Source of the DNA: Lachnospiraceae bacterium
GTDB taxonomy: Bacteria > Bacillota_A > Clostridia > Lachnospirales > Lachnospiraceae
Direction: 5' to 3'
Assembly: GCA_021770615.1 (NCBI GenBank)
Contig: JAETQR010000007.1
Span: forward strand, 62,001 to 126,000
Length of the DNA: 64,000 bases
Position numbers and translations under genes: made by a program. The notes under the pieces were generated by a model. It worked only from the letters and a program-made list of their open reading frames with translations, searched no databases and was not told where the DNA came from. How positions within the stretch are numbered: the stretch's first letter is position 1; every line of letters begins with the position of its first letter. Below are positions 26,675 to 35,858 of this stretch, piece by piece.

Positions 26675-27607
26675 TTAGTCTGCAAACAATGGCGTCGAGT
26701 AATAACGGTCACCGCTGTCCGGCAGGAACACAACAATCGTCTTTCCTTCATTTTCCGGCTTTTCAGCTTCCCTGACTGCTGCCCACAAAGCAGCCCCTGA
26801 TGAGATTCCTGTGAGGATTCCCTCATTTTTAGCAATCTCCTTACCCAGTTCAAACGCATCCTCGTTCTCCACTTTTACAACCTCATCGTATATTTTCGTA
26901 TTCAGGACATCCGGGACAAACCCGGCTCCGATCCCCTGGATCTTATGCGTGCCCGCTGTCCCCTCGGAAAGCACAGGAGAAGAAGCCGGTTCTACAGCCA
27001 CAACTCTCACAGAAGCTTTTTTCTCTTTGAGGTACTCCCCGACACCGGTGATCGTTCCTCCCGTCCCGACGCCGGCCACAAAAATGTCTACCTGACCATC
27101 CGTGTCCTCCCAGATCTCCGGCCCGGTCGTTTTTCTGTGCGCCTGCGGATTCGCCGGATTTACAAACTGGCCGGCGATAAAACTCCCCGGTATTTCCTTG
27201 TTCAGTTCTTCTGCTTTCGCAATAGCCCCTTTCATTCCCTTTGCACCATCCGTCAATACAAGCTCTGCTCCATACGCTTTAATAATGTTTCTCCGCTCCA
27301 CACTCATCGTCTCCGGCAGGACGATGATCGCTTTATATCCCTTTGCTGTCGCTATAGCCGCAAGGCCGATCCCGGTATTTCCCGACGTTGGCTCAATGAT
27401 CGTGGCCCCCGGCTTGATCTTCCCGCTTCGTTCTGCCTCTTCGATCATTTCAAGAGCAATGCGATCTTTCACGCTTCCTGCAGGATTAAAGTACTCAAGC
27501 TTAGCGAGCAGTTTTGCCTTCAATCCATATTTTTTTTCTATGTTCGTAAACTCTACTAACGGGGTATTCCCAATCAATTCTGTCGCATTTCGATAAATCT
27601 TTCCCAT
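26675..27607 (-). CDS. cysK: Cysteine synthase A (O-acetylserine sulfhydrylase)
   Basis: 310 residues. It makes cysteine from O-acetylserine and sulfide. The PLP lysine is K47 in [11 protein letters not shown], the substrate loop is [12 protein letters not shown], and the PLP phosphate site is [10 protein letters not shown]. It directly follows the Rrf2 regulator gene (47 bases), a pairing typical of CymR/CysK sulfur control, where CysK also binds the regulator. Confidence 0.95.
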   Translation of the reverse strand: MGKIYRNATELIGNTPLVEFTNIEKKYGLKAKLLAKLEYFNPAGSVKDRIALEMIEEAERSGKIKPGATIIEPTSGNTGIGLAAIATAKGYKAIIVLPETMSVERRNIIKAYGAELVLTDGAKGMKGAIAKAEELNKEIPGSFIAGQFVNPANPQAHRKTTGPEIWEDTDGQVDIFVAGVGTGGTITGVGEYLKEKKASVRVVAVEPASSPVLSEGTAGTHKIQGIGAGFVPDVLNTKIYDEVVKVENEDAFELGKEIAKNEGILTGISSGAALWAAVREAEKPENEGKTIVVFLPDSGDRYYSTPLFAD

Positions 27608-27625
27608 ATCACACTCTTCCTTTCC

Positions 27626-27644
27626 TGTCCGATTTTTTCGGACA
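27626..27644. other. Intercistronic hairpin between regulator and cysK
   Basis: TGTCCGA and TCGGACA form a 7-bp stem with a 5-base loop just upstream of the cysK ribosome site. It may tune cysK translation or RNA stability; no U-run, so not a clear terminator. Confidence 0.4.
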
Positions 27645-27654
27645 AATCACTAAA

Positions 27655-28089
27655 TCAAATAATATAATTATCCTTCTTCGCTTCCTGCCAGTCCACCAGG
27701 TCTTCCAGCGTCACCGTATCGACTACGTCCCGGATCGCTTTGTCAAGTCTCTTCCAGAGCTCCAGTGTCGCACAGATATCCTCTCTCTGACATTCATTAT
27801 CCTCATGATCAAGACAACTCACCGGAGCCAGACTTCCCTCCGTCAACCGGAGTATCATGCCTGCCGTGTATTCAGATGGCTTTTTCACCAGACGGTATCC
27901 TCCCTGGGGGCCGCGAATCGCCCTCACATATCCCGCCTTATTCAATATGGAAATGATCTGTTCCAGATATTTCATGGAAATATTCTGCCTCGACGAAATC
28001 TCCTTTACCCTGACAGGCTCTCCATTGTCATTCATCGCAATATCGATCATAAGACGCAGGGCATATCTTCCTCTTGTAGAAATTTTCAT
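27655..28089 (-). CDS. Rrf2-family regulator, CymR-like
   Basis: 144 residues. The winged helix MKISTRGRYALRLMIDIA and RQNISMKYLEQIISILNKAGYV is followed by RGPQGGYRL. There are two cysteines (CLDHEDNEC) in the region where IscR binds a cluster, but the third ligand is not obvious. Position before cysK suggests a CymR-type repressor of cysteine synthesis, sensing O-acetylserine through CysK. An IscR role is less likely because no isc or suf genes follow. Confidence 0.85.
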   Translation of the reverse strand: MKISTRGRYALRLMIDIAMNDNGEPVRVKEISSRQNISMKYLEQIISILNKAGYVRAIRGPQGGYRLVKKPSEYTAGMILRLTEGSLAPVSCLDHEDNECQREDICATLELWKRLDKAIRDVVDTVTLEDLVDWQEAKKDNYII

Positions 28090-28147
28090 GCAAACTCTCC
28101 TTTTCTTGTTTTCATATCGAATTAGTAGGAATATTGATCATAAACAT

Positions 28148-28176
28148 ACTATACTCCTATTTTCATAGTAAGTCAA
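28148..28176 (-). promoter_or_regulatory. Promoter of the CymR-like regulator / cysK operon
   Basis: Minus-strand TTGACT, 17-base spacer, TATAGT, about 59 bases before the start at 28089. AT-rich dyad-like sequence around the -10 (TACTATGAAAATAGGAGTA) is a plausible autoregulatory site. Confidence 0.7.
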
Positions 28177-28194
28177 TAGGGAATTTTTATCTTC

Positions 28195-29931
28195 TCACTT
28201 TGCAAACTGGCTCTGATACAGCATCGCATAAAATCCATTCTTCGCCAAAAGTTCCGCATGATCTCCCTGCTCGATGATATGCCCGTCCTTCATGACCAGG
28301 ATCACATCTGCCTCCCGGATCGTAGAAAGCCGGTGCGCCACGATAAAACTTGTACGCCCCTGCATCATTTTCGAGAACGCATTCTGGATCCGTAATTCCG
28401 TACGGGTATCGATCGACGAAGTCGCTTCATCGAGAATGAGCATCGGAGGCAGGCAGAGCATGACTCTGGCAATGCACAAAAGCTGTTTCTGGCCCTGTGA
28501 CAGGCTTCCGCCATCCTCTCCGATCACTGTGTCATATCCTTTGGGCAGACGCCTTATAAAACTGTGTGCATGGCTGGCTTTTGCTGCCTGGATCACTTCC
28601 TCTTCGGTAGCCTCCGGTTTTCCCATGATGATATTTTCCCGAATTGTCCCCTGCTTTAACCACGTCTCCTGAAGCACCATTCCATAATTTTCACGGAGAC
28701 TCTCCCTCGTAACTTTCCTGATATCATGGGCGCTTACCTTTATCGTCCCATGGTTTACATCATAAAAACGCATGAGAAGATTGATCAGCGTCGTCTTTCC
28801 ACATCCGGTCGGCCCCACGATCGCTACTCTCTGCCCCGGTTTTACCTCCAGATTAAAATTCTCGATCAATTTCTGGCCCGGTTCATAAGCAAAGTACACA
28901 TCCTCCATCTGCACACTGCCGTCCACATCCGTAAGTACTGCTGCATCTTTATCGTCCGGTATCTGTGGCTCCTCCTCGATCAGCTCGAAGATCCGCCCGG
29001 CACAGGCAAGGGCGTTCTGAAGCTCTGTCACCACACCGGAAATCTCATTAAACGGTTTCGTGTATTGGTTCGCATAACTCAAAAAACAGGAAAGCTGCCC
29101 CACAGACAAACTGCCTTTTATCGCAAACACAGCTCCCGTAATCCCTACGCCCGCATATACAAGACTGTTTACAAAACGGGTAGCCGGATTTGTGATCGAG
29201 GAAAAAAAGATCCCCCGGAGAGAACATTTCTGCAGTCTTCCATTGATCTCATCAAACCGCTCCAATGCATCATCCTCATAAGCAAAGGCCTGCACCACTT
29301 TCTGGTTTCCAAGTATCTCTTCCACCAGCGCTGTCTGTTCAGCGCGTGTCTCCGACTGAAGCTTAAACATCTCATATGTCCTTTTTGCAATAAAACTTGC
29401 CACAATAAGCGAAACCGGTGTGATCAGGACTACCACCAGCGTAATGCTCACATTGACCCGGAGCATAAACAAAAGTGTGCCGAGTATTGTGATAACCCCG
29501 GTAAAAAGCTGTGTGAAGCCCATTAAAAGACCGTCTGCAAACTGGTCGACATCGGCAATGACACGGCTGACCACTTCCCCATAAGAATGCCCATCAATAT
29601 ACTTAAGCGGCAGATCCTGGATCTTTCGGAATGCCTCGTCACGGATATCCCGTACCACACTGTATGTGATCTTATTGTTGCATACATTCATGATCCACTG
29701 TGCCGCCATCGTGATAACCACTGCTATCCCAATCTTCCACAAAACAGATGTAATCTCTCCAAAATCCACTCTTCCCGGTCCCAGAATATAATCGATCGCA
29801 TCTCCGGTCAGGATCGGCACATAGAGTGTAAGCGCCACCGTAACCGCCGCCAGCACCAGTGAACAGACCAGAAAAAAGCTATATTTTTTTATATACCTTA
29901 AAACTTTTCCCAATGTTTCTTTCTGTCCCAT
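28195..29931 (-). CDS. ABC exporter half-transporter, subunit B
   Basis: 578 residues from the ATG at 29931, chosen because GGAAAGGGGG lies before it and because it sits 1 base after the stop of the partner gene. Six membrane helices (ABC type I exporter) are followed by Walker A VGPTGCGKT, signature LSQGQKQL, Walker B MLILDEATSSID and the H-loop AHRLST. With the upstream partner it should form a heterodimeric drug or lipid exporter of the BmrCD/LmrCD type. Confidence 0.9.
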   Translation of the reverse strand: MGQKETLGKVLRYIKKYSFFLVCSLVLAAVTVALTLYVPILTGDAIDYILGPGRVDFGEITSVLWKIGIAVVITMAAQWIMNVCNNKITYSVVRDIRDEAFRKIQDLPLKYIDGHSYGEVVSRVIADVDQFADGLLMGFTQLFTGVITILGTLLFMLRVNVSITLVVVLITPVSLIVASFIAKRTYEMFKLQSETRAEQTALVEEILGNQKVVQAFAYEDDALERFDEINGRLQKCSLRGIFFSSITNPATRFVNSLVYAGVGITGAVFAIKGSLSVGQLSCFLSYANQYTKPFNEISGVVTELQNALACAGRIFELIEEEPQIPDDKDAAVLTDVDGSVQMEDVYFAYEPGQKLIENFNLEVKPGQRVAIVGPTGCGKTTLINLLMRFYDVNHGTIKVSAHDIRKVTRESLRENYGMVLQETWLKQGTIRENIIMGKPEATEEEVIQAAKASHAHSFIRRLPKGYDTVIGEDGGSLSQGQKQLLCIARVMLCLPPMLILDEATSSIDTRTELRIQNAFSKMMQGRTSFIVAHRLSTIREADVILVMKDGHIIEQGDHAELLAKNGFYAMLYQSQFAK

Positions 29932-29932
29932 A

Positions 29933-31681
29933 TCACGCATCCCCCTTTCCAAACTGCGATTCATAAATTTCACGGTAAACATCACAATTCCCAAGCAGCT
30001 CTTCATGGGTTCCGCTTCCTACCATATTTCCATCATCTAAAACAAGGATCTTATCCGCATGCAGGATCGACGCCGCCCGCTGTGAGACGATAAAGACGGT
30101 CGTCCCTCTGAGCCTCTCCCGGATTCCTTTCCTGAGTGCGGCATCCGTCGCATAATCAAGCGCCGAAGCACTGTCATCCAATATGAGGATCTCCGGTTTT
30201 TTCACAAGCGCTCTCGCTATTGTGAGACGCTGTCTCTGCCCACCGGAAAAATTCTTCCCACCCTGTTCCACGAGAGCATCGAGGCCGCCCTCCTTTTCTC
30301 TTACAAACTCCGCCGCCTGAGCAGTCTCTAACGCCTCCCAGATCTCCTCATCGGTGGCATCCTCCCTTCCCCATTTCATATTCGAGCGTATCGTTCCATA
30401 AAAAAGCACCGCCTTCTGGGGAACGACGCCGATCTTTTCCCTCAGTTGGGAAAGAGGGTACTTCCGGATATCCTCCCCTGCGATCCTGATCTGTCCGGAG
30501 GTATGATCATAAAATCTCGGGATCAGATTTACCAGCGAAGTTTTCCCAGAGCCAGTCCCTCCGATCACCCCGATCACATCCCCTTTCTGTGCCGTAAAGG
30601 AAATGTCCGTAAGTGACTCTTCCGAAGCTTCCTTATAGACAAGTCCTACCTGTTCAAAACTCACAATCTGTGTTCCTGTGTTTTCCCTCACCTTTTCCTT
30701 TGCATCGTCAGGAAGGCTCGTCTTCACCTCAAAGATATCCTGGATCCGGTTCCCACAGGCGATTGCTTTCGTGACCGTAATGATCAGGTTCGCAAGCTTC
30801 ACAAGTTCCACGAGGATCTGCGACATGTAATTCACCAGTGCAACGACGGCCCCCTGTGTGATGATACCTGCCTCCACACGGAGAGCTCCCGTCCAGATCA
30901 AAACAATGACCGCCCCGTTTATGATAACATAAGTGAGTGGATTCATAAGTGCGGAAATGCGTCCCACAAACATCTGAACCTTATTCAGTATCTCATTTGA
31001 CTCCTCAAACTTCTCCGTCTCCTCCTGCTCTTTCCGAAATGCCCGAATGACTCTGGCCCCTGTGAGATTTTCACGGGTAATGCCAAGCACGCGGTCAAGT
31101 CCTGTCTGAACCTTCCGGTAAAGCGGAATGCTGGCCAGCATAACACCAAATACCACGACCGATAAAAGAGGGATCGCGACCACAAAAATAAGGGCTGCTT
31201 TGACATCGATCGTAAATGCCATAATCATTGCTCCAAATACGATAAACGGAGAACGCAGAAATAACCGGAGAACCAGATTCACTCCGGACTGCACCTGATT
31301 CACATCGCTTGTCATCCGTGTGATGAGACTCGTAGAACCAAGCATGTCCACCTCCGAATACGACAGCGACTCAATATGGGCAAACAGCGCATGTTTCAAT
31401 TTCGTAGAAAAACCAACTGCCGCCTTCGCTGCAAAATACTGCGCAGTAAGGGAAGCTGCCAGACCAACGACCGCCAATAAAAGAAGCACGCCCCCCATCA
31501 AAAACACGTACCTGCTGTCTCCATTTTTTATGCCCGTATCAATGATCGATGCCATAACAAGAGGCACCAGTAATTCAAATGATGCCTCCAACAATTTAAA
31601 AAGCGGCCCTAATACCGACTCTTTTTTATATTCTTTTAAATAAACCAGTAATTTCCACATGCTGCCTGAAAATCCTTTCAT
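29933..31681 (-). CDS. ABC exporter half-transporter, subunit A
   Basis: 582 residues from the ATG at 31681 (GGAG 6 bases ahead). It has the same architecture as its partner: six-helix membrane domain, Walker A GGTGSGKTS, signature FSGGQRQRL, Walker B ILILDDSASALD. The Walker B has Asp where the catalytic Glu normally follows (LDDS rather than LDEA). This marks the degenerate site of a heterodimeric exporter, the partner supplying the canonical LDEA. Confidence 0.9.
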   Translation of the reverse strand: MKGFSGSMWKLLVYLKEYKKESVLGPLFKLLEASFELLVPLVMASIIDTGIKNGDSRYVFLMGGVLLLLAVVGLAASLTAQYFAAKAAVGFSTKLKHALFAHIESLSYSEVDMLGSTSLITRMTSDVNQVQSGVNLVLRLFLRSPFIVFGAMIMAFTIDVKAALIFVVAIPLLSVVVFGVMLASIPLYRKVQTGLDRVLGITRENLTGARVIRAFRKEQEETEKFEESNEILNKVQMFVGRISALMNPLTYVIINGAVIVLIWTGALRVEAGIITQGAVVALVNYMSQILVELVKLANLIITVTKAIACGNRIQDIFEVKTSLPDDAKEKVRENTGTQIVSFEQVGLVYKEASEESLTDISFTAQKGDVIGVIGGTGSGKTSLVNLIPRFYDHTSGQIRIAGEDIRKYPLSQLREKIGVVPQKAVLFYGTIRSNMKWGREDATDEEIWEALETAQAAEFVREKEGGLDALVEQGGKNFSGGQRQRLTIARALVKKPEILILDDSASALDYATDAALRKGIRERLRGTTVFIVSQRAASILHADKILVLDDGNMVGSGTHEELLGNCDVYREIYESQFGKGDA

Positions 31682-31760
31682 AAAAATCTCCATTCCGGAG
31701 CGCTTATGCGACGGGAAGAAGGGAAATTCGCGAATGCGATTTCTCTTCTGCTTCTATGAT

Positions 31761-31789
31761 ATATTAACATATCCAAACAGCACTGTAAA
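31761..31789 (-). promoter_or_regulatory. ABC exporter promoter
   Basis: Minus-strand TTTACA, 17-base spacer, TAATAT, about 80 bases before the start at 31681, separating this operon from the end of the glycan cluster at 31827. Confidence 0.65.
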
Positions 31790-31826
31790 TAGTCGGTTCC
31801 ATGCAATCATCAAGATATTTTTGCCT

Positions 31827-32888
31827 TCAATTCCCTGACATCTGAATCCCCGAACCTATCATTTCCCACATTAAAATTGTATCTTCTCTTGCATTTACAT
31901 TGATTGTTCTTCCAACAACCAACTCCATATATTGGGGAGAAATCCCCGTTCCGGGACGTTTTGCCATTACATCTTTTTCTGTTATCACTTCCCCGGATTT
32001 CATGTCCCTTGTCAACACCAGTGAACGTCTTGCTTCCCGCCTGGGTACCATCTCACAATCAAGCACACATTTTTGTGCTGATCCTAATACTTTATCAATC
32101 CATTTAAAATTAGCTATTGCTTTTTTGAAATCTTTTGGATCCGCCGCATGATAATGATCATTTCCTTTCAATGTTTTATCAAGGGTAAAATGTTTTTCAA
32201 TGATCTCAGCCCCCAGCATATAAGCTGTCGCCAGTGTCATCATCGTCTCATCCGGCGCAATATGATCACTAAATCCTACTCTCACACCGGGAAAACTACT
32301 TTTTAAAGTTTGTATTATTCTGAGATTTGCATCTTGCGGATCTGTTGGATATGACAACACACAATGCAAAACCGCTATATCCCTGCACCCTGACTCCTTC
32401 AATGCCCTTATCGCCTCGTCTACCTCAGAAAGATATGCTGCCCCTGCAGATATGACAACCTTCTTGCCCTTCGCCCCGATATATTTTATAAATGGAATAT
32501 TAGAAAGATCGGACGAAGAGATCTTGTAAAAATCTACTAATGGTTCTAAATAATCAGCAGATTGATAATCAAATGGCGTCGAGGTAAAATCCATCCCTTT
32601 TAAATGAGTATACTTCGCAAGCTCTTTATACTCGTCCTCCCCGAACTGATCAAATTTTAAAAACAATTCATACTGCGTCTTTGTCGTCTCTTTTGTAGTA
32701 TCCCAATAGGCTGGAGAATTTTTTGAAGATATCATCCCCGCCTTATAACTCTGGAACTTCGCACAATCGATCCCAACATCTGCTGCCTTGTCAATATAAA
32801 GTTCCGCCGCCTCCAAGGGCGTGATACCCATCACCCTGGCGGTATCATAAAAATTAACTCCCATTTCCGCAATAACATACGGTTTCAT
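31827..32888 (-). CDS. neuB: NeuB-family nonulosonic acid synthase
   Basis: 353 residues. NeuB, LegI and PseI condense phosphoenolpyruvate with a 6-carbon amino sugar to make sialic, legionaminic or pseudaminic acid. The TIM-barrel part has IAEMGVNFYDT, CAKFQSYKAG, FTSTPFDYQSADYL, FYKISSSDLSN, GFSDHI and EKHFTLDK; the C-terminal SAF (antifreeze-like) domain starts near 290 (RRSLVLTRDMKSGEVI). Which sugar is made cannot be told. A GAGGGGGAAG site precedes it. It is the last gene of the left arm. Confidence 0.9.
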   Translation of the reverse strand: MKPYVIAEMGVNFYDTARVMGITPLEAAELYIDKAADVGIDCAKFQSYKAGMISSKNSPAYWDTTKETTKTQYELFLKFDQFGEDEYKELAKYTHLKGMDFTSTPFDYQSADYLEPLVDFYKISSSDLSNIPFIKYIGAKGKKVVISAGAAYLSEVDEAIRALKESGCRDIAVLHCVLSYPTDPQDANLRIIQTLKSSFPGVRVGFSDHIAPDETMMTLATAYMLGAEIIEKHFTLDKTLKGNDHYHAADPKDFKKAIANFKWIDKVLGSAQKCVLDCEMVPRREARRSLVLTRDMKSGEVITEKDVMAKRPGTGISPQYMELVVGRTINVNAREDTILMWEMIGSGIQMSGN

Positions 32889-32913
32889 CTATATCTTCCC
32901 CCTCACAACTTAA

Positions 32914-34548
32914 CTATTTATTTCCTAGTATAATATCCTTAACACGCTTTAGTCCCTCTCTAAGAGGATATTTTAACATCAGATTATACATATTCCGTCT
33001 AACCGCTCTTGTATTGATCAACCAGTCAAGCGTGTTTTCGATCAAATCGCTGTCTATCTCATTTTCTGCTCCTAGATTAATAAAACCATGTTCCATACTT
33101 GCAAAACTGTGCGTCTTCTCTCTTTCATTTTGGGAAAGCACGATCGCCGGAATCCCCATACATGCAAACTCAAAAATCGCACGTCCCTGACTTGTTATCG
33201 CCAGATCCGCATCTTTCATGTACTTCGTCACCCGCTGAACATCTGAGTATACAAAAATATTTTTTTCCTCTATGTTCTGCAGTCCATTTCCCTCCGCATC
33301 ATAACCTATTCCAACGATAAAATTGAAATTCACATCCATATATTTCGCAGCAATACGACATATTATATCATATAAAATACGGTTAAAATTACTTGGATCC
33401 GTACCTCCAAACATGATCATGACATTTTTCACTTCATCAGAAAAATGGTTGGGCCGCTCAATCTGAAATTCGTCCCGAAGACAAACATACTTCCAGCCAC
33501 TATATATATTATTTCCCTTCAGATCCCGTTCTGTGTATAAAGCATTAATCACCGCATCCGCATATCTGGTGCCCGTTCCAAGATCTTCAATCGTCACAAC
33601 TCTTTGTACGGATTCTTTGAGATGACATATCATATCCTCTGATGTATTCAACCTATCACTAACCCATATATCCGGTTTAAACTGTTTTATGATTTCGTCA
33701 ATCTCCACCTCCTCTTTAATTATTCGAAATGGAAGATTCGTTTCTTTTATTTTTCTTATTCCCTCAAGGGAATTCTCCTGAATCACCAGTAAAATATCAT
33801 GTTCAATCATTGCATAAGCCAGTGTAATGCAATTATAAATATGTCCCATTCCAAGCCTTGCATATCCATCCACCCGGAAAATAATACGTTTTTTGCCTAA
33901 TAACGCCTCGGAGAGAATCCAGTCTTTTTTATCATCAATATCAATTCCTTCATCCTCTGATATTTCAAAAACAGAGACAACTCCTGCCATTCTCGTTTCC
34001 TCTGTCATTAAATTTCTTTTTGAAATAACAAAAGCACCTGCTTCCACATAATTAGGAGGTAGCTCCTGCCGGTTAAGCCTCCTTGCATAATCAGGTACCA
34101 CTTTCCCATCCTGTAATTTCCACGAAAGATGTGGTTTATTAACAACACTGATCATACAATCAGCCGCTTCTTCGCGTATCTTTTGGATTGCCTCCAATAG
34201 ACTTTCCGGCTTTAATAATGGAGAGGTGGGTTGCATAGTAACAACATAATCATATGTATACCCCTTTAACGATTCAACTTTTAAAACGGCATCAAAAATA
34301 ACAGGATCAAGGGTAATCAGATCCCCGGACAAACTTTTATCCCTAAGCACGATACCTGCTCCGTAATTTTTTGCAACCTCTGCAATTTCAGCACTGTCTG
34401 TGGAAACATACACATCATCTATCACAGCACATGACAATGCATTCGATATACAATATGAAATCAACGGTTTTCCTGCCAAAAGACGAATATTTTTTTTCGG
34501 TATGCCCTTGGATCCGCCTCTGGCAGGTATAATAGCCAGAACTTTCAT
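32914..34548 (-). CDS. Fusion: CMP-nonulosonate cytidylyltransferase (NeuA-type) and PseG-like nucleotide-sugar hydrolase
   Basis: 544 residues from the ATG at 34548 (GGAAGAGG site); the frame reaches 34581, where ATGA overlaps the upstream stop, as an alternative start. Residues 1 to ~225 are NeuA-like: IPARGGSKGIPKKN, then MQPTSPLL. Residues ~235-544 match PseG (RVDGYARLGMGHIYNC, IMFGGTDPSNFN, AITSQGRAIFEFACMGIPAI), which removes UDP before NeuB-type condensation in pseudaminic acid synthesis. A fusion of the steps on either side of NeuB fits the adjacent neuB gene and argues for a Pse/Leg-like sugar. Confidence 0.87.
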   Translation of the reverse strand: MKVLAIIPARGGSKGIPKKNIRLLAGKPLISYCISNALSCAVIDDVYVSTDSAEIAEVAKNYGAGIVLRDKSLSGDLITLDPVIFDAVLKVESLKGYTYDYVVTMQPTSPLLKPESLLEAIQKIREEAADCMISVVNKPHLSWKLQDGKVVPDYARRLNRQELPPNYVEAGAFVISKRNLMTEETRMAGVVSVFEISEDEGIDIDDKKDWILSEALLGKKRIIFRVDGYARLGMGHIYNCITLAYAMIEHDILLVIQENSLEGIRKIKETNLPFRIIKEEVEIDEIIKQFKPDIWVSDRLNTSEDMICHLKESVQRVVTIEDLGTGTRYADAVINALYTERDLKGNNIYSGWKYVCLRDEFQIERPNHFSDEVKNVMIMFGGTDPSNFNRILYDIICRIAAKYMDVNFNFIVGIGYDAEGNGLQNIEEKNIFVYSDVQRVTKYMKDADLAITSQGRAIFEFACMGIPAIVLSQNEREKTHSFASMEHGFINLGAENEIDSDLIENTLDWLINTRAVRRNMYNLMLKYPLREGLKRVKDIILGNK

Positions 34549-34577
34549 AAACGTACCTCTTCCTTTCTTCTTACTCA

Positions 34578-35858
34578 TCATAAACGTTCGATCAGTCCAG
34601 CACTCTCCAACTTTTGTGAAATATCAAACGTATTTTCAAATGTCAAACCTATTATATGGGCTATAGAAATCAGGTCATTTGTCCCATCCGCATAGGCAAG
34701 AAAATCTATTGTTTTGAAATGTCCCCCCGCCTTTGAACTACCCCGGCTGCTCGTTTTGGGATACAATCCCCTCTTGCCAAGCTGTGGCTCACAAAGACAC
34801 ATATTTTTATATATAGCATTATTTTCCAGTACAAAAATTAATTCTGTAATAAACTCAAAACTATCCCCAAGCGCCTCCGCCGTGACAAAATCCATATTAT
34901 CCAACGATGTATGATACTGATCATATTCATTGGATTTTGATCGATAAATGCCACATACCGGAATGTCTACACCCGGCATATTATACTGTCTCTCGTCTGA
35001 CCCTCTGTTTAAGAACGAATACTGATTATATTCTGGAAATCTATCTTTTAAAACCAACTGTGCCACTCTGTCCGCAAGAGTATCCCCATATCTGGTCGAC
35101 ACACAAGTATACGTTTTATCATCCCCAAGACATGATAAATTGTAACCTGCAATAACGTTTTCCTTTAATTGTTTTAAATTTCTGCTTATATAAGTAATCG
35201 AACCAATCGTCTCAGGAACAAAAACAAACCGGTAAGTATACTTATGATCCATATGAAGTAGCCTGTCTGCTAAATAAATTGCAACACAGGGGCCGGAGAG
35301 TTCATTATTTGCCATAGAAGGATGACAAACATACGTTGAAAATAATATCTCCTTTTCACACTGGCCTGGAATCAAAATCTCCCCATAGGTCAGACTGCCG
35401 TCTTTTAATTCACTGTCGATCACCGCATGATATTTTCCCTCTTTTAGCAGCTCCATTTTATTCTGACTCATACAAAATCCGGATGTTTCTTTATAGTAAG
35501 AAGTAACATAAGGAATCGCTTCCGGATTTTGGGGATATGTATGTATAAGTTTCTTCAGTTCTGACAAAGTCAATACTTTATCCAGAGGAAGCGAATATCC
35601 CACAACATGTAGATTACTTTCCTTAAAATCAATAACGCGTTCTCCTTCCTGATCTTCTACATAAGCATCCCTGATATTCCACTCCTTTGGGATCACCCAG
35701 TCAAAGACCTGTGTGCCCGAAGGAATTTCAAATATCTCCAGAACAGGACAGATTCTTTTTAAGATTCCCAAGGTCTCCCGAACCCCTTGTCCTGTAATAC
35801 TTCTGCAGATCGGAAATAGCTCCTTCATAAGTTCATATATTTGTTCACCCTTAGTCAT
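34578..35858 (-). CDS. DUF4910/DUF2172 zinc-aminopeptidase-like protein
   Basis: 426 residues. Starts with ELFPICRSITGQGVRETL, and keeps likely metal-site blocks STYVCHPSMANNELSGP, NRGSDERQYNMPG and YHTSLDNMDFV, as in M28-like aminopeptidases of the DUF4910 family. The last ~60 residues look like a winged helix. Members occur in polysaccharide and sugar-modification clusters in many bacteria; a deacylase or amide-hydrolase role on an aminoacylated sugar is a plausible alternative to peptide cleavage. Overlaps the gene upstream by 8 bases. Confidence 0.75.
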   Translation of the reverse strand: MTKGEQIYELMKELFPICRSITGQGVRETLGILKRICPVLEIFEIPSGTQVFDWVIPKEWNIRDAYVEDQEGERVIDFKESNLHVVGYSLPLDKVLTLSELKKLIHTYPQNPEAIPYVTSYYKETSGFCMSQNKMELLKEGKYHAVIDSELKDGSLTYGEILIPGQCEKEILFSTYVCHPSMANNELSGPCVAIYLADRLLHMDHKYTYRFVFVPETIGSITYISRNLKQLKENVIAGYNLSCLGDDKTYTCVSTRYGDTLADRVAQLVLKDRFPEYNQYSFLNRGSDERQYNMPGVDIPVCGIYRSKSNEYDQYHTSLDNMDFVTAEALGDSFEFITELIFVLENNAIYKNMCLCEPQLGKRGLYPKTSSRGSSKAGGHFKTIDFLAYADGTNDLISIAHIIGLTFENTFDISQKLESAGLIERL

